From Synechococcus sp. BL107 (GTDB lineage Bacteria > Cyanobacteriota > Cyanobacteriia > PCC-6307 > Cyanobiaceae), in NCBI RefSeq assembly GCF_000153805.1, contig NZ_DS022298.1, positions 1,285,434-1,349,433 of the forward strand: DNA of 64,000 bases, given 5' to 3'. Below, piece by piece: positions 54,805 through 63,904 of the stretch. The translations under genes and the position numbers were made by a program. The first letter of the stretch is position 1. Every line of letters begins with the position of its first letter. The notes under the pieces are model-generated. The model saw only the letters and a list, made by a program, of their open reading frames with translations. It was not told the origin of the DNA and did not search any database.

Positions 54805-55896
54805 ATGCCTCTCATCCTTCATGGCATTGGTACGGCGGTGCCATCTCGGCGACTGAGCCAGGCAGACGCAGTGCAGGTGGCGCATCGGATCAATGCCGAA
54901 ACCCCTGAGCAGACAAGGCTGTTATCGCGGATTTATCAGAAAACCAAGGTGCTCAGCCGTGGAAGTGTGCTGCTGGAGAAGGATGGAGACGATGGCACGA
55001 TCCAGGAGCGTCTCAGTTTCTACGGCGCCGAAAGCCCGAGTACCGCCGAACGGATGCAGGCGTTTGATGATTACGCCGGTGGATTGGCTCTTGAGGCCGC
55101 TGCAAAGGCGTTAAGCGATAGCGATCTCTCAGCCGCTGCAATCACGCATCTCGTCACCGTTAGTTGCACCGGTTTTCAGTCGCCTGGTGTTGACCTGTAT
55201 TTGATCGAAAAGCTCGCGCTAGCGCCGAGTGTTCAGCGGACCCATATCGGTTTCATGGGATGCCACGGTGCCATGAATGGACTGCGTGTTGCCCACGCCT
55301 TTGCGGAGATGGATCCCAAGGCTGTTGTTCTGCTGTGCGCTGTAGAGCTTTGCAGCCTCCATATGGCCTATGGCTGGCACCCAGAGAAGGTTGTTGCCAA
55401 CGCTTTGTTTGCCGATGGAGCGGCTGCCGTTGTCGCCTCCGCCAATCCTTCCCCTACCCATCAGTCCTTAGCGTTGCGACGTAGTGGCTCGATGGTGATT
55501 CCGAATAGTGCAGATCTCATGCACTGGGAGATTGGTGATCACGGTTTTGCCATGGGCTTGTCGCCCCTTGTTCCTGAAACGGTTGGAGCTGCCTTGTTGC
55601 CTTGGCTGCGAGATTGGCTCAAAGAGCAGGCCATTGAGCTTGAAGCGGTGACGAGCTGGGCTGTGCATCCAGGGGGCCCAAAGATTCTTTCGACCTGTTC
55701 CGAGGTTTTGTCGCTAGAGCCGAACCTATTGCTCGATTCCAGAGCCGTTCTCCAGGATCATGGCAACATGTCGTCGGCAACAATCCTGTTCATCCTTGAG
55801 CGGTTGAGGCGGCGGGAATGTTCCGGTCCTTGTCTTGCACTGGCCTTTGGCCCTGGCCTAAGCGCCGAGGTGGCACTTTTCGATCGACAAGTGTGA
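54805..55896 (+). CDS. Type III polyketide synthase (chalcone-synthase-like)
   Basis: 363 residues, a thiolase-fold homodimer type. The catalytic triad is intact: Cys121 in VTVSCTGFQSPGVD, His288 in TSWAVHPGGPKIL and Asn321 in QDHGNMSSATILFIL. Also visible: GFMGCHGAMNGLRVAHAF and NALFADGAAAVV. It condenses malonyl-CoA units onto an acyl starter; fatty-acyl starters would give alkyl resorcinols or pyrones. Product not readable. Last large gene of the operon; a 40-codon frame follows. Confidence 0.93.
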   Translation: MPLILHGIGTAVPSRRLSQADAVQVAHRINAETPEQTRLLSRIYQKTKVLSRGSVLLEKDGDDGTIQERLSFYGAESPSTAERMQAFDDYAGGLALEAAAKALSDSDLSAAAITHLVTVSCTGFQSPGVDLYLIEKLALAPSVQRTHIGFMGCHGAMNGLRVAHAFAEMDPKAVVLLCAVELCSLHMAYGWHPEKVVANALFADGAAAVVASANPSPTHQSLALRRSGSMVIPNSADLMHWEIGDHGFAMGLSPLVPETVGAALLPWLRDWLKEQAIELEAVTSWAVHPGGPKILSTCSEVLSLEPNLLLDSRAVLQDHGNMSSATILFILERLRRRECSGPCLALAFGPGLSAEVALFDRQV

Positions 55897-55917
55897 TTTT
55901 CATCTGAGGACGTTGAT

Positions 55918-56040
55918 ATGGATGTCGCTGGTGAACCAAACCTTTCTCCATGGTCAGGGGCATGGCCCAGTCGGATGGTTTGGAGCCTGCGGGAGAATTG
56001 GAAAGATCCGAGGGTGTCTGTGCCTCACCCGGTTCATTGA
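55918..56040 (+). CDS. Possible 40-residue protein at the end of the polyketide operon
   Basis: ATG 55918, GAGGA eight bases upstream, 21 bp after the PKS stop, ending at TGA 56038. The sequence (VAGEPNLSPWSGAWPSRMVW) is Trp- and Pro-rich with no family match. The ribosome site and spacing support translation; short length and lack of homologue knowledge keep this tentative. Confidence 0.38.
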   Translation: MDVAGEPNLSPWSGAWPSRMVWSLRENWKDPRVSVPHPVH

Positions 56041-56187
56041 CAAGGGCAGATCAACGCTGGCCTTCGTGGCTTACACAGCCACTATTTTGATTTGAGTTTT
56101 CTAAGGCAATTCTCATTTTCTATCCCCTATGTGGGGGAGGTCTAAGGGTCAAGTTAAGAAGAGACTGGCAAAAGCAACGTTCTCTAA

Positions 56188-57627
56188 ATGGCCCCAATAC
56201 TGCTCTTTATAACTGGCGTGCTTGCAGGCGTCATTGCTGGCTTCATCCTCAGCCGGGTGTTTAGCAAAGGCCGCAGCAGTGGTGGTTCTGGTGAAGCGCG
56301 CTTGCTGGAGGAGCGGTTGCTGAAGGCGGACCAGGGGTTAGAGCAATTCAGCAGGCAGCTTGAACAACAAAGTGCTGACTTGCAGTCTGTGCAGCACGAA
56401 GCACAGCAGGCACGTGAATCTGCGGCTGTAAGCAATACGGAATTAAAAGGGGTCAGCCAAGAGCGAGATGCGCTCAAAGCTGCACATGCCACTGCTTTGG
56501 CTGCGATGGAGCAGATCAGACAGGAGAAGGAGTCTCTAAGCAAAAAAATGGCTGAGGTGGCAGAGCAGCTGCGTTCCCAAGAAAGTCAGACGCAATTTCT
56601 GGCGAAGGCCCGCACAGATCTCCTTACTCAATTCCGTTCATTGAGTGGACAGATGCTCGATGGCTCCCGTGATGCCTTGCTTAAGAGCACCAAGGAAACG
56701 GTGAGTGAACCGTTCGCGAAAGAAGTGCAACAGCTGCGCCAGCAGATGGAGGCTCTTCAAAAAGACTCCAACGAAAAACTTGGCGTTCTGGCTCAAACAA
56801 CGATGGACTTACGCCAGCGCAGCGAAGACGTACAAGGTGCAGCTCAACAGCTCACCTCCGCTTTGCGCTCACCGAATGTGAAGGGTCAGTGGGGGGAGGT
56901 GAACCTGCGCCGAATCCTTGAGTTCGTTGGGCTGATTAGCTACTGCGATTTTGATGAGCAGGTTCATATCGACACCAATGAAGGTGCTTACAGGCCGGAT
57001 TGTGTGATCACAATTCCTGGGTCAAGGCGCTTGATTGTTGATTCCAAGGCACCGATTGAGAGCTACCTCGATGCACTACAGGCGTCTGATGATGCACAAC
57101 GAGAGGCTGCTCTGAGCCACCATTTGAAAAAGGTGCGTAGCCACATTGATCTGCTGAGCAAGAAGGATTACGCCGGCAAGCTCAGCGCCCTAGGCCAGGT
57201 GGTGGATGGGGTGGTTCTGTTCATCCCTGTGGAAGGTGCTCTGTCGATGGCGTTGGAGCGTGATCCGCAGCTGCTGGAGTACGCCTTCAGCAAGAACATC
57301 ATCCTCACCTTTCCCACCAGTCTGCTAGCGATCTTGAAAGGATTGGCGATGACGATCCAGCAGGCAGAGATCGCCAAAAACATTGATGAGATTCAGAGCA
57401 ATGCAGTGGAACTGCACAAGCGCTTTACCGTCTTCATCGACAAGTTCAACGACATCGGCAGCAATCTGAATCGCTTGAACAAGAGCTTCAATGCAGCGGT
57501 GGGTTCAGCGCAAAGCCGGCTGTTGCCGCAGGGTCGGCGTTTTGCCGAGCTGGCAGGGCAAAGCGGTGAGATTGATGTAGCTGATCAGATTGATGAGGTG
57601 GTACGGGAGATCCAGGCCGGTGAGTGA
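56188..57627 (+). CDS. rmuC: DNA recombination protein RmuC
   Basis: 479 residues. An N-terminal membrane anchor (ILLFITGVLAGVIAGFILSRV), a long coiled coil near 30-220 (Gln/Glu-rich heptads) and the RmuC domain (VKGQWGEVNLRRILEFVGL, YRPDCVITIPGSRRLIVDSKAPIESY, FIPVEGALSMALERDP). RmuC limits inversions at short inverted repeats. Converges with the helicase gene (18 bp gap). Probably native rather than part of the island, judged by composition. Confidence 0.92.
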   Translation: MAPILLFITGVLAGVIAGFILSRVFSKGRSSGGSGEARLLEERLLKADQGLEQFSRQLEQQSADLQSVQHEAQQARESAAVSNTELKGVSQERDALKAAHATALAAMEQIRQEKESLSKKMAEVAEQLRSQESQTQFLAKARTDLLTQFRSLSGQMLDGSRDALLKSTKETVSEPFAKEVQQLRQQMEALQKDSNEKLGVLAQTTMDLRQRSEDVQGAAQQLTSALRSPNVKGQWGEVNLRRILEFVGLISYCDFDEQVHIDTNEGAYRPDCVITIPGSRRLIVDSKAPIESYLDALQASDDAQREAALSHHLKKVRSHIDLLSKKDYAGKLSALGQVVDGVVLFIPVEGALSMALERDPQLLEYAFSKNIILTFPTSLLAILKGLAMTIQQAEIAKNIDEIQSNAVELHKRFTVFIDKFNDIGSNLNRLNKSFNAAVGSAQSRLLPQGRRFAELAGQSGEIDVADQIDEVVREIQAGE

Positions 57628-57645
57628 TCTCAGCCGTTGTTGACG

Positions 57646-60600
57646 TTACGTCGAGTGATTTGAAGCTGCTGAAATTGTTTGCAAGAACTCTTCTCTGCTC
57701 ATTGATGTTTCCCCTGTCGCGAGCTCTTCCATAGCCTTTGTTGGAAACAACGGACTCCCCGGCACCCATAGCTCGCAGCTGTCGCTGTTGTCCTCGTAAT
57801 AGGAGGCATTGCAGGTCACGCGCATTTCCTCATCGAGGCCGGGTTGGGTCCAGGCGAAGTCGTAGGCACCGATCGGTCGAGAGCTGCATCCCGGTGGCAG
57901 CAGCGACGGCTGTCTGAGGATCGCTTCGAGATCAGCCAGGGTGAGCGGTGAAGGCTGCAGGCTGTTCACCACTTCATGGATGGCATCAAGGTCCTGAAGG
58001 ACATCATCAAGATCGAGGCCCTTGATCTCGGACTCCTGCTCCACAGCTGCCACCGCTGATGCCCTCGCCTTCTCCCGCTGATCACGGCCGACGAGGGTGG
58101 CCTGGGAGATGGAGCTGGAGGCCTTGGCCAGGATCGGCTGCAGCTTGCCCACAACCTGCTCGAACATCGCAATCCGGCCTTTCAGCGCCCGATAAACATC
58201 GGCTTCCACAGTTCCATCGAGATGCAGGTTGACGATCTGCATCTGTTCATGGGTCTGGCCGATGCGGTCGATACGGCCGATGCGCTGCTCCACACGCATG
58301 GGGTTCCACGGCATGTCGTAGTTGATCAGGGCACCGCAGAACTGGAAGTTCAGGCCTTCGGCTGCTGCATCGGTGCAGAGCAGGATCTCGGCATTGCCTT
58401 CCTTGAAGCCCCGTTTGGTGGCCTCGCGGTTCAGGGCTTTCCAGACCCCGCCCTTCTGCAGGATCTCTCCGCCGCGACCGGTAAAGGCCATCAGGCTGGT
58501 GCGCTCTGCGCTGATCAGCAGCTCCTTGAGGGCATCGACGGTGTCGGTGTACTGGGAGAAGACGATCACCTGTTTGTAGCCCTGGTCCTGCATTTGCTCG
58601 ATGGCCTTGAGGAACTCGGCCCCCTTGCTGTCGTGGCCGACCAGGGGCTTGGCCTGATCGAGCAGCACCCCGATGGCTTCGAGTTCCCCTTGGAGCGAGG
58701 GCTCCTGGAAGGCGCTCTGCATGCCCTCCAGGTCGAAGGACTGCTCGTCGCTGATGTCGTCGTCTTCTGCGGCAGCCGCGTCTTCCTCCAGCTGTTGCTG
58801 CTGGCCAGCCAGGCGCTTCTCCAAGGTGGAGACCAGGGCGGCCACGCTGCTGGCGAGGCGGCGCCGGTAGATCGTCATCACGAAGCCCACTGCCGATTTC
58901 TTCTGGCCGGTTGCCTGGGCGTACTGACTGGAGATGAAGCCCTCCACAGCGTCGTACAACGCACGCTCCTGCGGCGTGCTCTCCAGGAAGCGGTCGTCCA
59001 CGTGGCGAGTTCCGATGGCCAGATCCATCGATCCCTGCTGCTTGTAGGCCCGCAGCAGGTTGCGGCTGTGGCGGGAGATCAGCCCCTGCACAGGAGTCCA
59101 GCGTTTCGCCAGGGCAAGGGAGGCCTGGCGGATCTCGACACTGAGATTGCGGCGGGAGAGGGGGTCCCTGTCATTGAGGGCGCGCAGGGCCTTGCGTTTG
59201 CGCAGCGGCGTCCTACGCAGCTCTTCCGGCATGGCATTGTCCGGTGCCTCGCCAAACGCCGACACACTGCTGCGCCACAACCCAGCCAGGTAGGCAAGTG
59301 TGGCCTCATCCGGGTTCTCCTTTTCCACCCACTCGAAGAACCTCTCGAAGGCGTCTTCGGTCCACTCGGGGGGCATGCCCAGCAGGGCGAGCAGGTCCCA
59401 CACTTCCAGCTCACTCACCTGCATGGGCGTAGCGGTGAGCAGCAGCAAGCCATTGGTGCGCTGGCTCAGCTGCTGCATGAGCTGCATCAGGGTGTTGGGG
59501 CGGAGGCGCTCGCCACCGCTGCTGCTGTTCTCCCGACGGGTGCGGGCGTGGTGGGCCTCATCGAGCACCACCAGGTCGTAGGGCTCGGCTTCCAGCAGAT
59601 CTTTGTGGCGGTCGCGCCGCCGCATCAGGTGGCTGGAGACCAGCACGTAGGGCTCTGCTGTCCAACTGCTCCGGTCTACCGGCCGAGAGAGCCCATCGGG
59701 ACGGAAACGGGTGGGTTGCCAGTCGAGTGACTTGCCGCTGTAGATGGGCCAGTCGAGGCCAAACTTCTCGCGCAGTTCCCGCTGCCACTGCTTGAGCACC
59801 GACGCAGGCGCCATCACCAGCATGCGGCGGGCACGGCCGCTCAACCAGGCCTGGCGGAGTAACAGGCCGGCCTGGACCGTTTTGCCGAGGCCCACCTCAT
59901 CCGCGATCAGCAGCCTGGGCGGCCACTGCTGCCAGAGGCGCTGGAAAGCGCGCTGTTGGTGGGGCCAAGGAGTGACAGCACTGGTGCCTTCACCGACCCG
60001 TTCGGCTCCAGGCAGATCGCTAGCGGCGGCCTGGAGCACGTAGCTCCACACGATGCGGCGCCGTTCATCGATGTCGGGAACGATCTCAACGACGGGCTCT
60101 GGCTCTGGTGCTGGCAGATCGTTGAGGAAAGGTTTAAGGCGACGGGGCAGTGCCTGCTCGGACGGCGCATAAATGGCCAGTTGCTGGCGGATTGCCTCAG
60201 GGAGGGTGAAGGTTCGGGCGCCGGCGTCCTGGTTTTGCCAGAGCCGCAGAAAGCCGGCCTCCAGATCATCAATGGCCTCGACACCACCGGGCTTCCAGGA
60301 GCAGAAGGTCTGGATGGTTTCGAAGTTGCTGGTCCAGCCGTTGGGGGTTTCGTTGACGCTGCCGCTGAATCCCAAACGCTGCCCGTGCTTGTCTTCGATC
60401 ACGCCCTCCTTGGCGTGGAAGATGGCGCCGTCATTGACGATGTGCCCGTCGATGAGGGGCAGCCCTACGCGGATCTCCAGGTGGCCCCGGCTCACCAGCC
60501 ACGCCAGGAGCTCGGCCCCGAGAGCGGCGTCACCTTGGCCACCCGGCTCAACACCTTCGAAGGGGAAGTGGGTTGAGAGGTGATCGGTGAGAACAGTTTC

Positions 60601-60876
60601 AGAGGGAGTTCCGGCTGCCAGAGCGGTGATGTCGGCTTCGCTTAGGAACACGCCGGTGATCAACCGCATCTGGCCGCGGCCCAGGCCATCAGGTGACGCA
60701 GCCACCAGGTTTTCTACCCCCTCCAGTACCTGAAGCAGGGAGCGGCTGGTGAAGTAGCCGGTGACGCGCCAGTAGCGGACGGCATCCATCAGGGCCGGTT
60801 TGTAGAAGCCCTCCAGCAGACTCTCCAGGGAGCTGCTGAAACGCCCTCTCCAGGTGTGATCGGCAAGGCCGGCCAT
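57646..60876 (-). CDS. PLD-domain/SNF2-type helicase
   Basis: 1076 residues. An N-terminal phospholipase-D-like domain has AIFHAKEGV near 150 and GFSGSVNETPNGW. A superfamily 2 helicase follows: ADEVGLGKTVQAGLLL (Walker A near 325), LVVLDEAHHART (DEAH near 437), LLLTATPMQ, VIVFSQYTDT, CTDAAAEGLNFQ and RVEQRIGRIDRIGQ (motif VI near 869). Such PLD-SNF2 proteins occur in anti-phage loci next to DUF1156 methyltransferases. GC content is visibly above that of the rest of the window, consistent with transfer. It starts 6 bp after the methyltransferase. Confidence 0.9.
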   Translation of the reverse strand: MAGLADHTWRGRFSSSLESLLEGFYKPALMDAVRYWRVTGYFTSRSLLQVLEGVENLVAASPDGLGRGQMRLITGVFLSEADITALAAGTPSETVLTDHLSTHFPFEGVEPGGQGDAALGAELLAWLVSRGHLEIRVGLPLIDGHIVNDGAIFHAKEGVIEDKHGQRLGFSGSVNETPNGWTSNFETIQTFCSWKPGGVEAIDDLEAGFLRLWQNQDAGARTFTLPEAIRQQLAIYAPSEQALPRRLKPFLNDLPAPEPEPVVEIVPDIDERRRIVWSYVLQAAASDLPGAERVGEGTSAVTPWPHQQRAFQRLWQQWPPRLLIADEVGLGKTVQAGLLLRQAWLSGRARRMLVMAPASVLKQWQRELREKFGLDWPIYSGKSLDWQPTRFRPDGLSRPVDRSSWTAEPYVLVSSHLMRRRDRHKDLLEAEPYDLVVLDEAHHARTRRENSSSGGERLRPNTLMQLMQQLSQRTNGLLLLTATPMQVSELEVWDLLALLGMPPEWTEDAFERFFEWVEKENPDEATLAYLAGLWRSSVSAFGEAPDNAMPEELRRTPLRKRKALRALNDRDPLSRRNLSVEIRQASLALAKRWTPVQGLISRHSRNLLRAYKQQGSMDLAIGTRHVDDRFLESTPQERALYDAVEGFISSQYAQATGQKKSAVGFVMTIYRRRLASSVAALVSTLEKRLAGQQQQLEEDAAAAEDDDISDEQSFDLEGMQSAFQEPSLQGELEAIGVLLDQAKPLVGHDSKGAEFLKAIEQMQDQGYKQVIVFSQYTDTVDALKELLISAERTSLMAFTGRGGEILQKGGVWKALNREATKRGFKEGNAEILLCTDAAAEGLNFQFCGALINYDMPWNPMRVEQRIGRIDRIGQTHEQMQIVNLHLDGTVEADVYRALKGRIAMFEQVVGKLQPILAKASSSISQATLVGRDQREKARASAVAAVEQESEIKGLDLDDVLQDLDAIHEVVNSLQPSPLTLADLEAILRQPSLLPPGCSSRPIGAYDFAWTQPGLDEEMRVTCNASYYEDNSDSCELWVPGSPLFPTKAMEELATGETSMSREEFLQTISAASNHST

Positions 60877-60882
60877 GGCTGC

Positions 60883-63800
60883 CTAAACCTCAGCCAGTTC
60901 CGCGAGCACCATTTCCAGCTGCTTCGGTGCCGGCACCTCCTCCGCTAAGGCAAGCCGACGCAGGTTCTCCAGGGCTTCGAAGTCGGAGGCAGCAGGCGCA
61001 GCGGCCTTCACCGGATCAAAGCCGGTGTAGCGGGCTGAGAGGGGCAGCACCTCCAGCACGGCCTCCAGAGCAGTGAGGAAGTCGGCGCTGTTAGCCAGGC
61101 CGTTGTCATCGAGCAACTGCTTGGCAGCGTTGAGGTCGATGCTGCGGGCCCGATGGGCACAGTGGTGGATGGCATCGATCCAGGAGCGGGTGCCATCAGG
61201 GGAGCCGAGCTTGCCTTTGGTGGCGCGGGTGGAGCTGTCCCAAAGGATCAGGTTGCTGGTCTTCTTCTCGGCCAGCACACCCACCACGTCTTTATCAAGG
61301 TCGAGACCCACGACGCGAGCGAGGCGCAGGGCTTCATCGAACGGGAACTGCGGCGCCTCAAAGGCATCCCAGGCCAGCACGAACCACTCGGTGAGCGGAT
61401 CGAGCTGAGCGCGGCGAGAGCCGGAGGTGAGCTTCTCCATCCGCCAGGCCTTCACCTCACGGCGAGCAGCATCAAGGGCGTCTTCAGGGGTGACGGCGTA
61501 GGGGTCGTCTTCCTTGAGCAGTTCATCGAGGGTGAGCTGAGCACGACCTCGCTTCTTTGTTTTTTCTTCGATGGGCTTGGGCTGGCCGCGCTTGATCGGC
61601 CAGTGCAGGGAGAACTCCTCCAGGGCCGGACCGAAACAGGAGAGGTAGAGGTCAACACCGCGAATGCCACCGGCCTGGAACTGCTCGATGCGCTGGCGCA
61701 CAGCCGCCTTCACGCGGGGTTCAAGGTCTTCCCAGTACTGCACCCCGTCTTCTAGCTTCTGATCAGGGCGTGGGCGGCACACTAGAAAGATCGTGCTGTT
61801 GGCGGCCGACTTGTCCTTGATGTGGAGCGAGCCCTCAGCCTCAGTGTTGATCGGCCAGGAGGCGGTGATGGCAAAGCCGGCATCGATCAGGCCCTTGGTC
61901 AGTGCATCCCAGGCCCCCGTGGCTTTGTGGGTGAACATCAGGGTCATCACACCGTCATCCTTAAGGACGCGGCGACATTCCGCGAAAATCTCGGCCATCT
62001 TCTGCTGGTAGTCGAGGCCAGCGAGAGCCTTCGCGCCCTTCTTGCCCTTGTGTAGGGCGGGGTTGGCAACGGCTTCGTTGTCTTTATCGGTGAGAGGCGC
62101 CATGAACAGCTCGGGGTAGAGCAGGCCAGCAGTGCGTTTGAGCCACACGTAGAAGAAATCGCTCAGCTCCGCATACATCACGTTGTCGTAATAGGGCGGG
62201 TCCATCACCACCGCATCTACCGTGCCGTCATCGAGGTGGTCCAGTGAATCACCGGAGCCGCAGGAGATCACCACCGGAGCTGTGGAGCTGGGCTGAGCTG
62301 TAGCCGTACTCGCTGAAAACAGGGGACCTGCGTCAGCGACCGACCCATTGTCTGGAGAGATGAGGTCGGTGAGCTCGCCGATGCACTTGGCCACCTGCCC
62401 GAAGGCCCAGTCGTAGCCGAGGCCCACGATCAATGGAGCCATCTCTGCATAGGACCACTTGAATCCAAAGTCATGACTGTCAAAAGTGTTGACCATGACT
62501 TCGCGGCTCCTGTGCCAACGCGTCATCCGCGAGTTGTAATCGCGAAGCTTGTCGAGAGCGAGGGCGATGCAGCCGAAAGCGGATCGAGCGGTTTCTGTGA
62601 GCCCACCAGGCTTGGCCGATTCTTCATTCAGAAGCGCTCGGAAGATCTCCACGCTGGTGCCATGGCAGAGCAGCTGGCGGCGGGAGAACATTTTTGACCA
62701 GTGTGTGTCGCCTCTCTTTAGAGGTAAGTCAGTACCCACAGAATCCCCATGGTCCCCAGTTTTGTGGCCAGGGGGAATTTCCTCCGAAGGGATGCAATCC
62801 AGCGCTTCCCACTCCGGCAACTTCTCCGCCATGGCGGCTTCGATCGCGGCGCTGTTGTCGTCTTCCGGGAGTGGGGCTCGGTAGCCACGTTCCCACTTGT
62901 CTTTCTTGGGCTTGCCGGTTTTGGTGTACTGGGTGGGCAGCTTGTGCTTGAACACCACTGCATACAACTGCTCTCCCATGTCACCGGCCTGAGCTTGGGC
63001 CTGTATCTGAGAGGCATCAATCACCCGGCCGCAGTCGGGATAGGGGCAGGTGGAATCGCCGCCTTTCACCGTGCCGTCACTCTGCTCGCCAGCACTGCCC
63101 ACGATCACGAAGCTGCAGTGGCGACTGGCATCACCTGGGCCATCGCCCAACTGCGGCACCACCTTCACGCCAGTACCATTAGGCGCCAGCTTCCAGTTGG
63201 GAGACAGCGGCACCCTGCCGGCGCAGTATGGGCAGTGGATGGTGCGGGCCCAGAGGAAGCCATCAGGCCGGCAATCTGCTGAGGGTTCCGGTGGGAAAGC
63301 CCAGCTCAGGCGCTCGCGCACGCGGCTGGAGAGTTCATTGCCCAGCCGCTTCACCTCATCGACCAAGGCAGGGCCGAACTTCGCCGGCCACTCGAAGGTG
63401 GCCTTCTCCACAAGCACCGCCACGGGGTTGATGTCGTTGGCGAAGGTGGTGCAGCCCAGGCGCAGGGCCTCGAACGGGATCGCCCCGCCACCTGCAGTGG
63501 GATCGAGCACGGTTGGCCGAGAAATGCCGAGCTTCTGGGCTTCCTCTTGAAGCCAGAACAGCTCCTTCTCGCTGGGTGTGTGACTGAACGCACGGCTATA
63601 GCCGTAGGCGTTGGCACCGAGACGGACACCTTCACGCGTTGCTTTGGCGATCCGCTTCTTCGCCGCCACCGGATCCCCATGGATCCCGAGCATGTGCATG
63701 AACGTGCTTCGATCAGCATCGGCCGGCAGTAATGACGCCAACACCGCAGCCCGTGAAGCCACCAGCGGACGCCGCGCCCACCACACATGCAAGCGGTTCG

Positions 63801-63894
63801 GCGCCGGGAAGGGCGTCATCGGCGTCCGTTCACGCACGCCTTCGATGCCGATTTCGGCAATTGGCAACCACTCTTCGATCAGACGTTTGGTCAT
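60883..63894 (-). CDS. DUF1156-type DNA methyltransferase
   Basis: 1003 residues from ATG 63894 (MTKRLIEEWLPIAEIGIEG); a longer frame runs to the edge but overlaps the upstream gene. N-terminal DUF1156 block PNRLHVWWARRPLVASRAA, SAM motif I VLDPTAGGGAIPFEALRLG (near 131), Cys-rich spots (HCPYCAG, CPYPDCGR) that may bind zinc, and the catalytic DAVVMDPPYYDNVMY (DPPY, near 565) followed by MTLMFTHK. DPPY indicates N6-adenine or N4-cytosine methylation. With the helicase it resembles a modification/defence module. Confidence 0.92.
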   Translation of the reverse strand: MTKRLIEEWLPIAEIGIEGVRERTPMTPFPAPNRLHVWWARRPLVASRAAVLASLLPADADRSTFMHMLGIHGDPVAAKKRIAKATREGVRLGANAYGYSRAFSHTPSEKELFWLQEEAQKLGISRPTVLDPTAGGGAIPFEALRLGCTTFANDINPVAVLVEKATFEWPAKFGPALVDEVKRLGNELSSRVRERLSWAFPPEPSADCRPDGFLWARTIHCPYCAGRVPLSPNWKLAPNGTGVKVVPQLGDGPGDASRHCSFVIVGSAGEQSDGTVKGGDSTCPYPDCGRVIDASQIQAQAQAGDMGEQLYAVVFKHKLPTQYTKTGKPKKDKWERGYRAPLPEDDNSAAIEAAMAEKLPEWEALDCIPSEEIPPGHKTGDHGDSVGTDLPLKRGDTHWSKMFSRRQLLCHGTSVEIFRALLNEESAKPGGLTETARSAFGCIALALDKLRDYNSRMTRWHRSREVMVNTFDSHDFGFKWSYAEMAPLIVGLGYDWAFGQVAKCIGELTDLISPDNGSVADAGPLFSASTATAQPSSTAPVVISCGSGDSLDHLDDGTVDAVVMDPPYYDNVMYAELSDFFYVWLKRTAGLLYPELFMAPLTDKDNEAVANPALHKGKKGAKALAGLDYQQKMAEIFAECRRVLKDDGVMTLMFTHKATGAWDALTKGLIDAGFAITASWPINTEAEGSLHIKDKSAANSTIFLVCRPRPDQKLEDGVQYWEDLEPRVKAAVRQRIEQFQAGGIRGVDLYLSCFGPALEEFSLHWPIKRGQPKPIEEKTKKRGRAQLTLDELLKEDDPYAVTPEDALDAARREVKAWRMEKLTSGSRRAQLDPLTEWFVLAWDAFEAPQFPFDEALRLARVVGLDLDKDVVGVLAEKKTSNLILWDSSTRATKGKLGSPDGTRSWIDAIHHCAHRARSIDLNAAKQLLDDNGLANSADFLTALEAVLEVLPLSARYTGFDPVKAAAPAASDFEALENLRRLALAEEVPAPKQLEMVLAELAEV

Positions 63895-63904
63895 GGTTCT
63901 GAAC

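Noticed and set aside
58222-59730. 502-codon open frame on the plus strand inside the helicase gene
   Set aside because: Antisense shadow of a GC-rich gene whose minus-strand product has a full set of helicase motifs; the frame itself has low-complexity Leu/Gly/Gln sequence and no domain.
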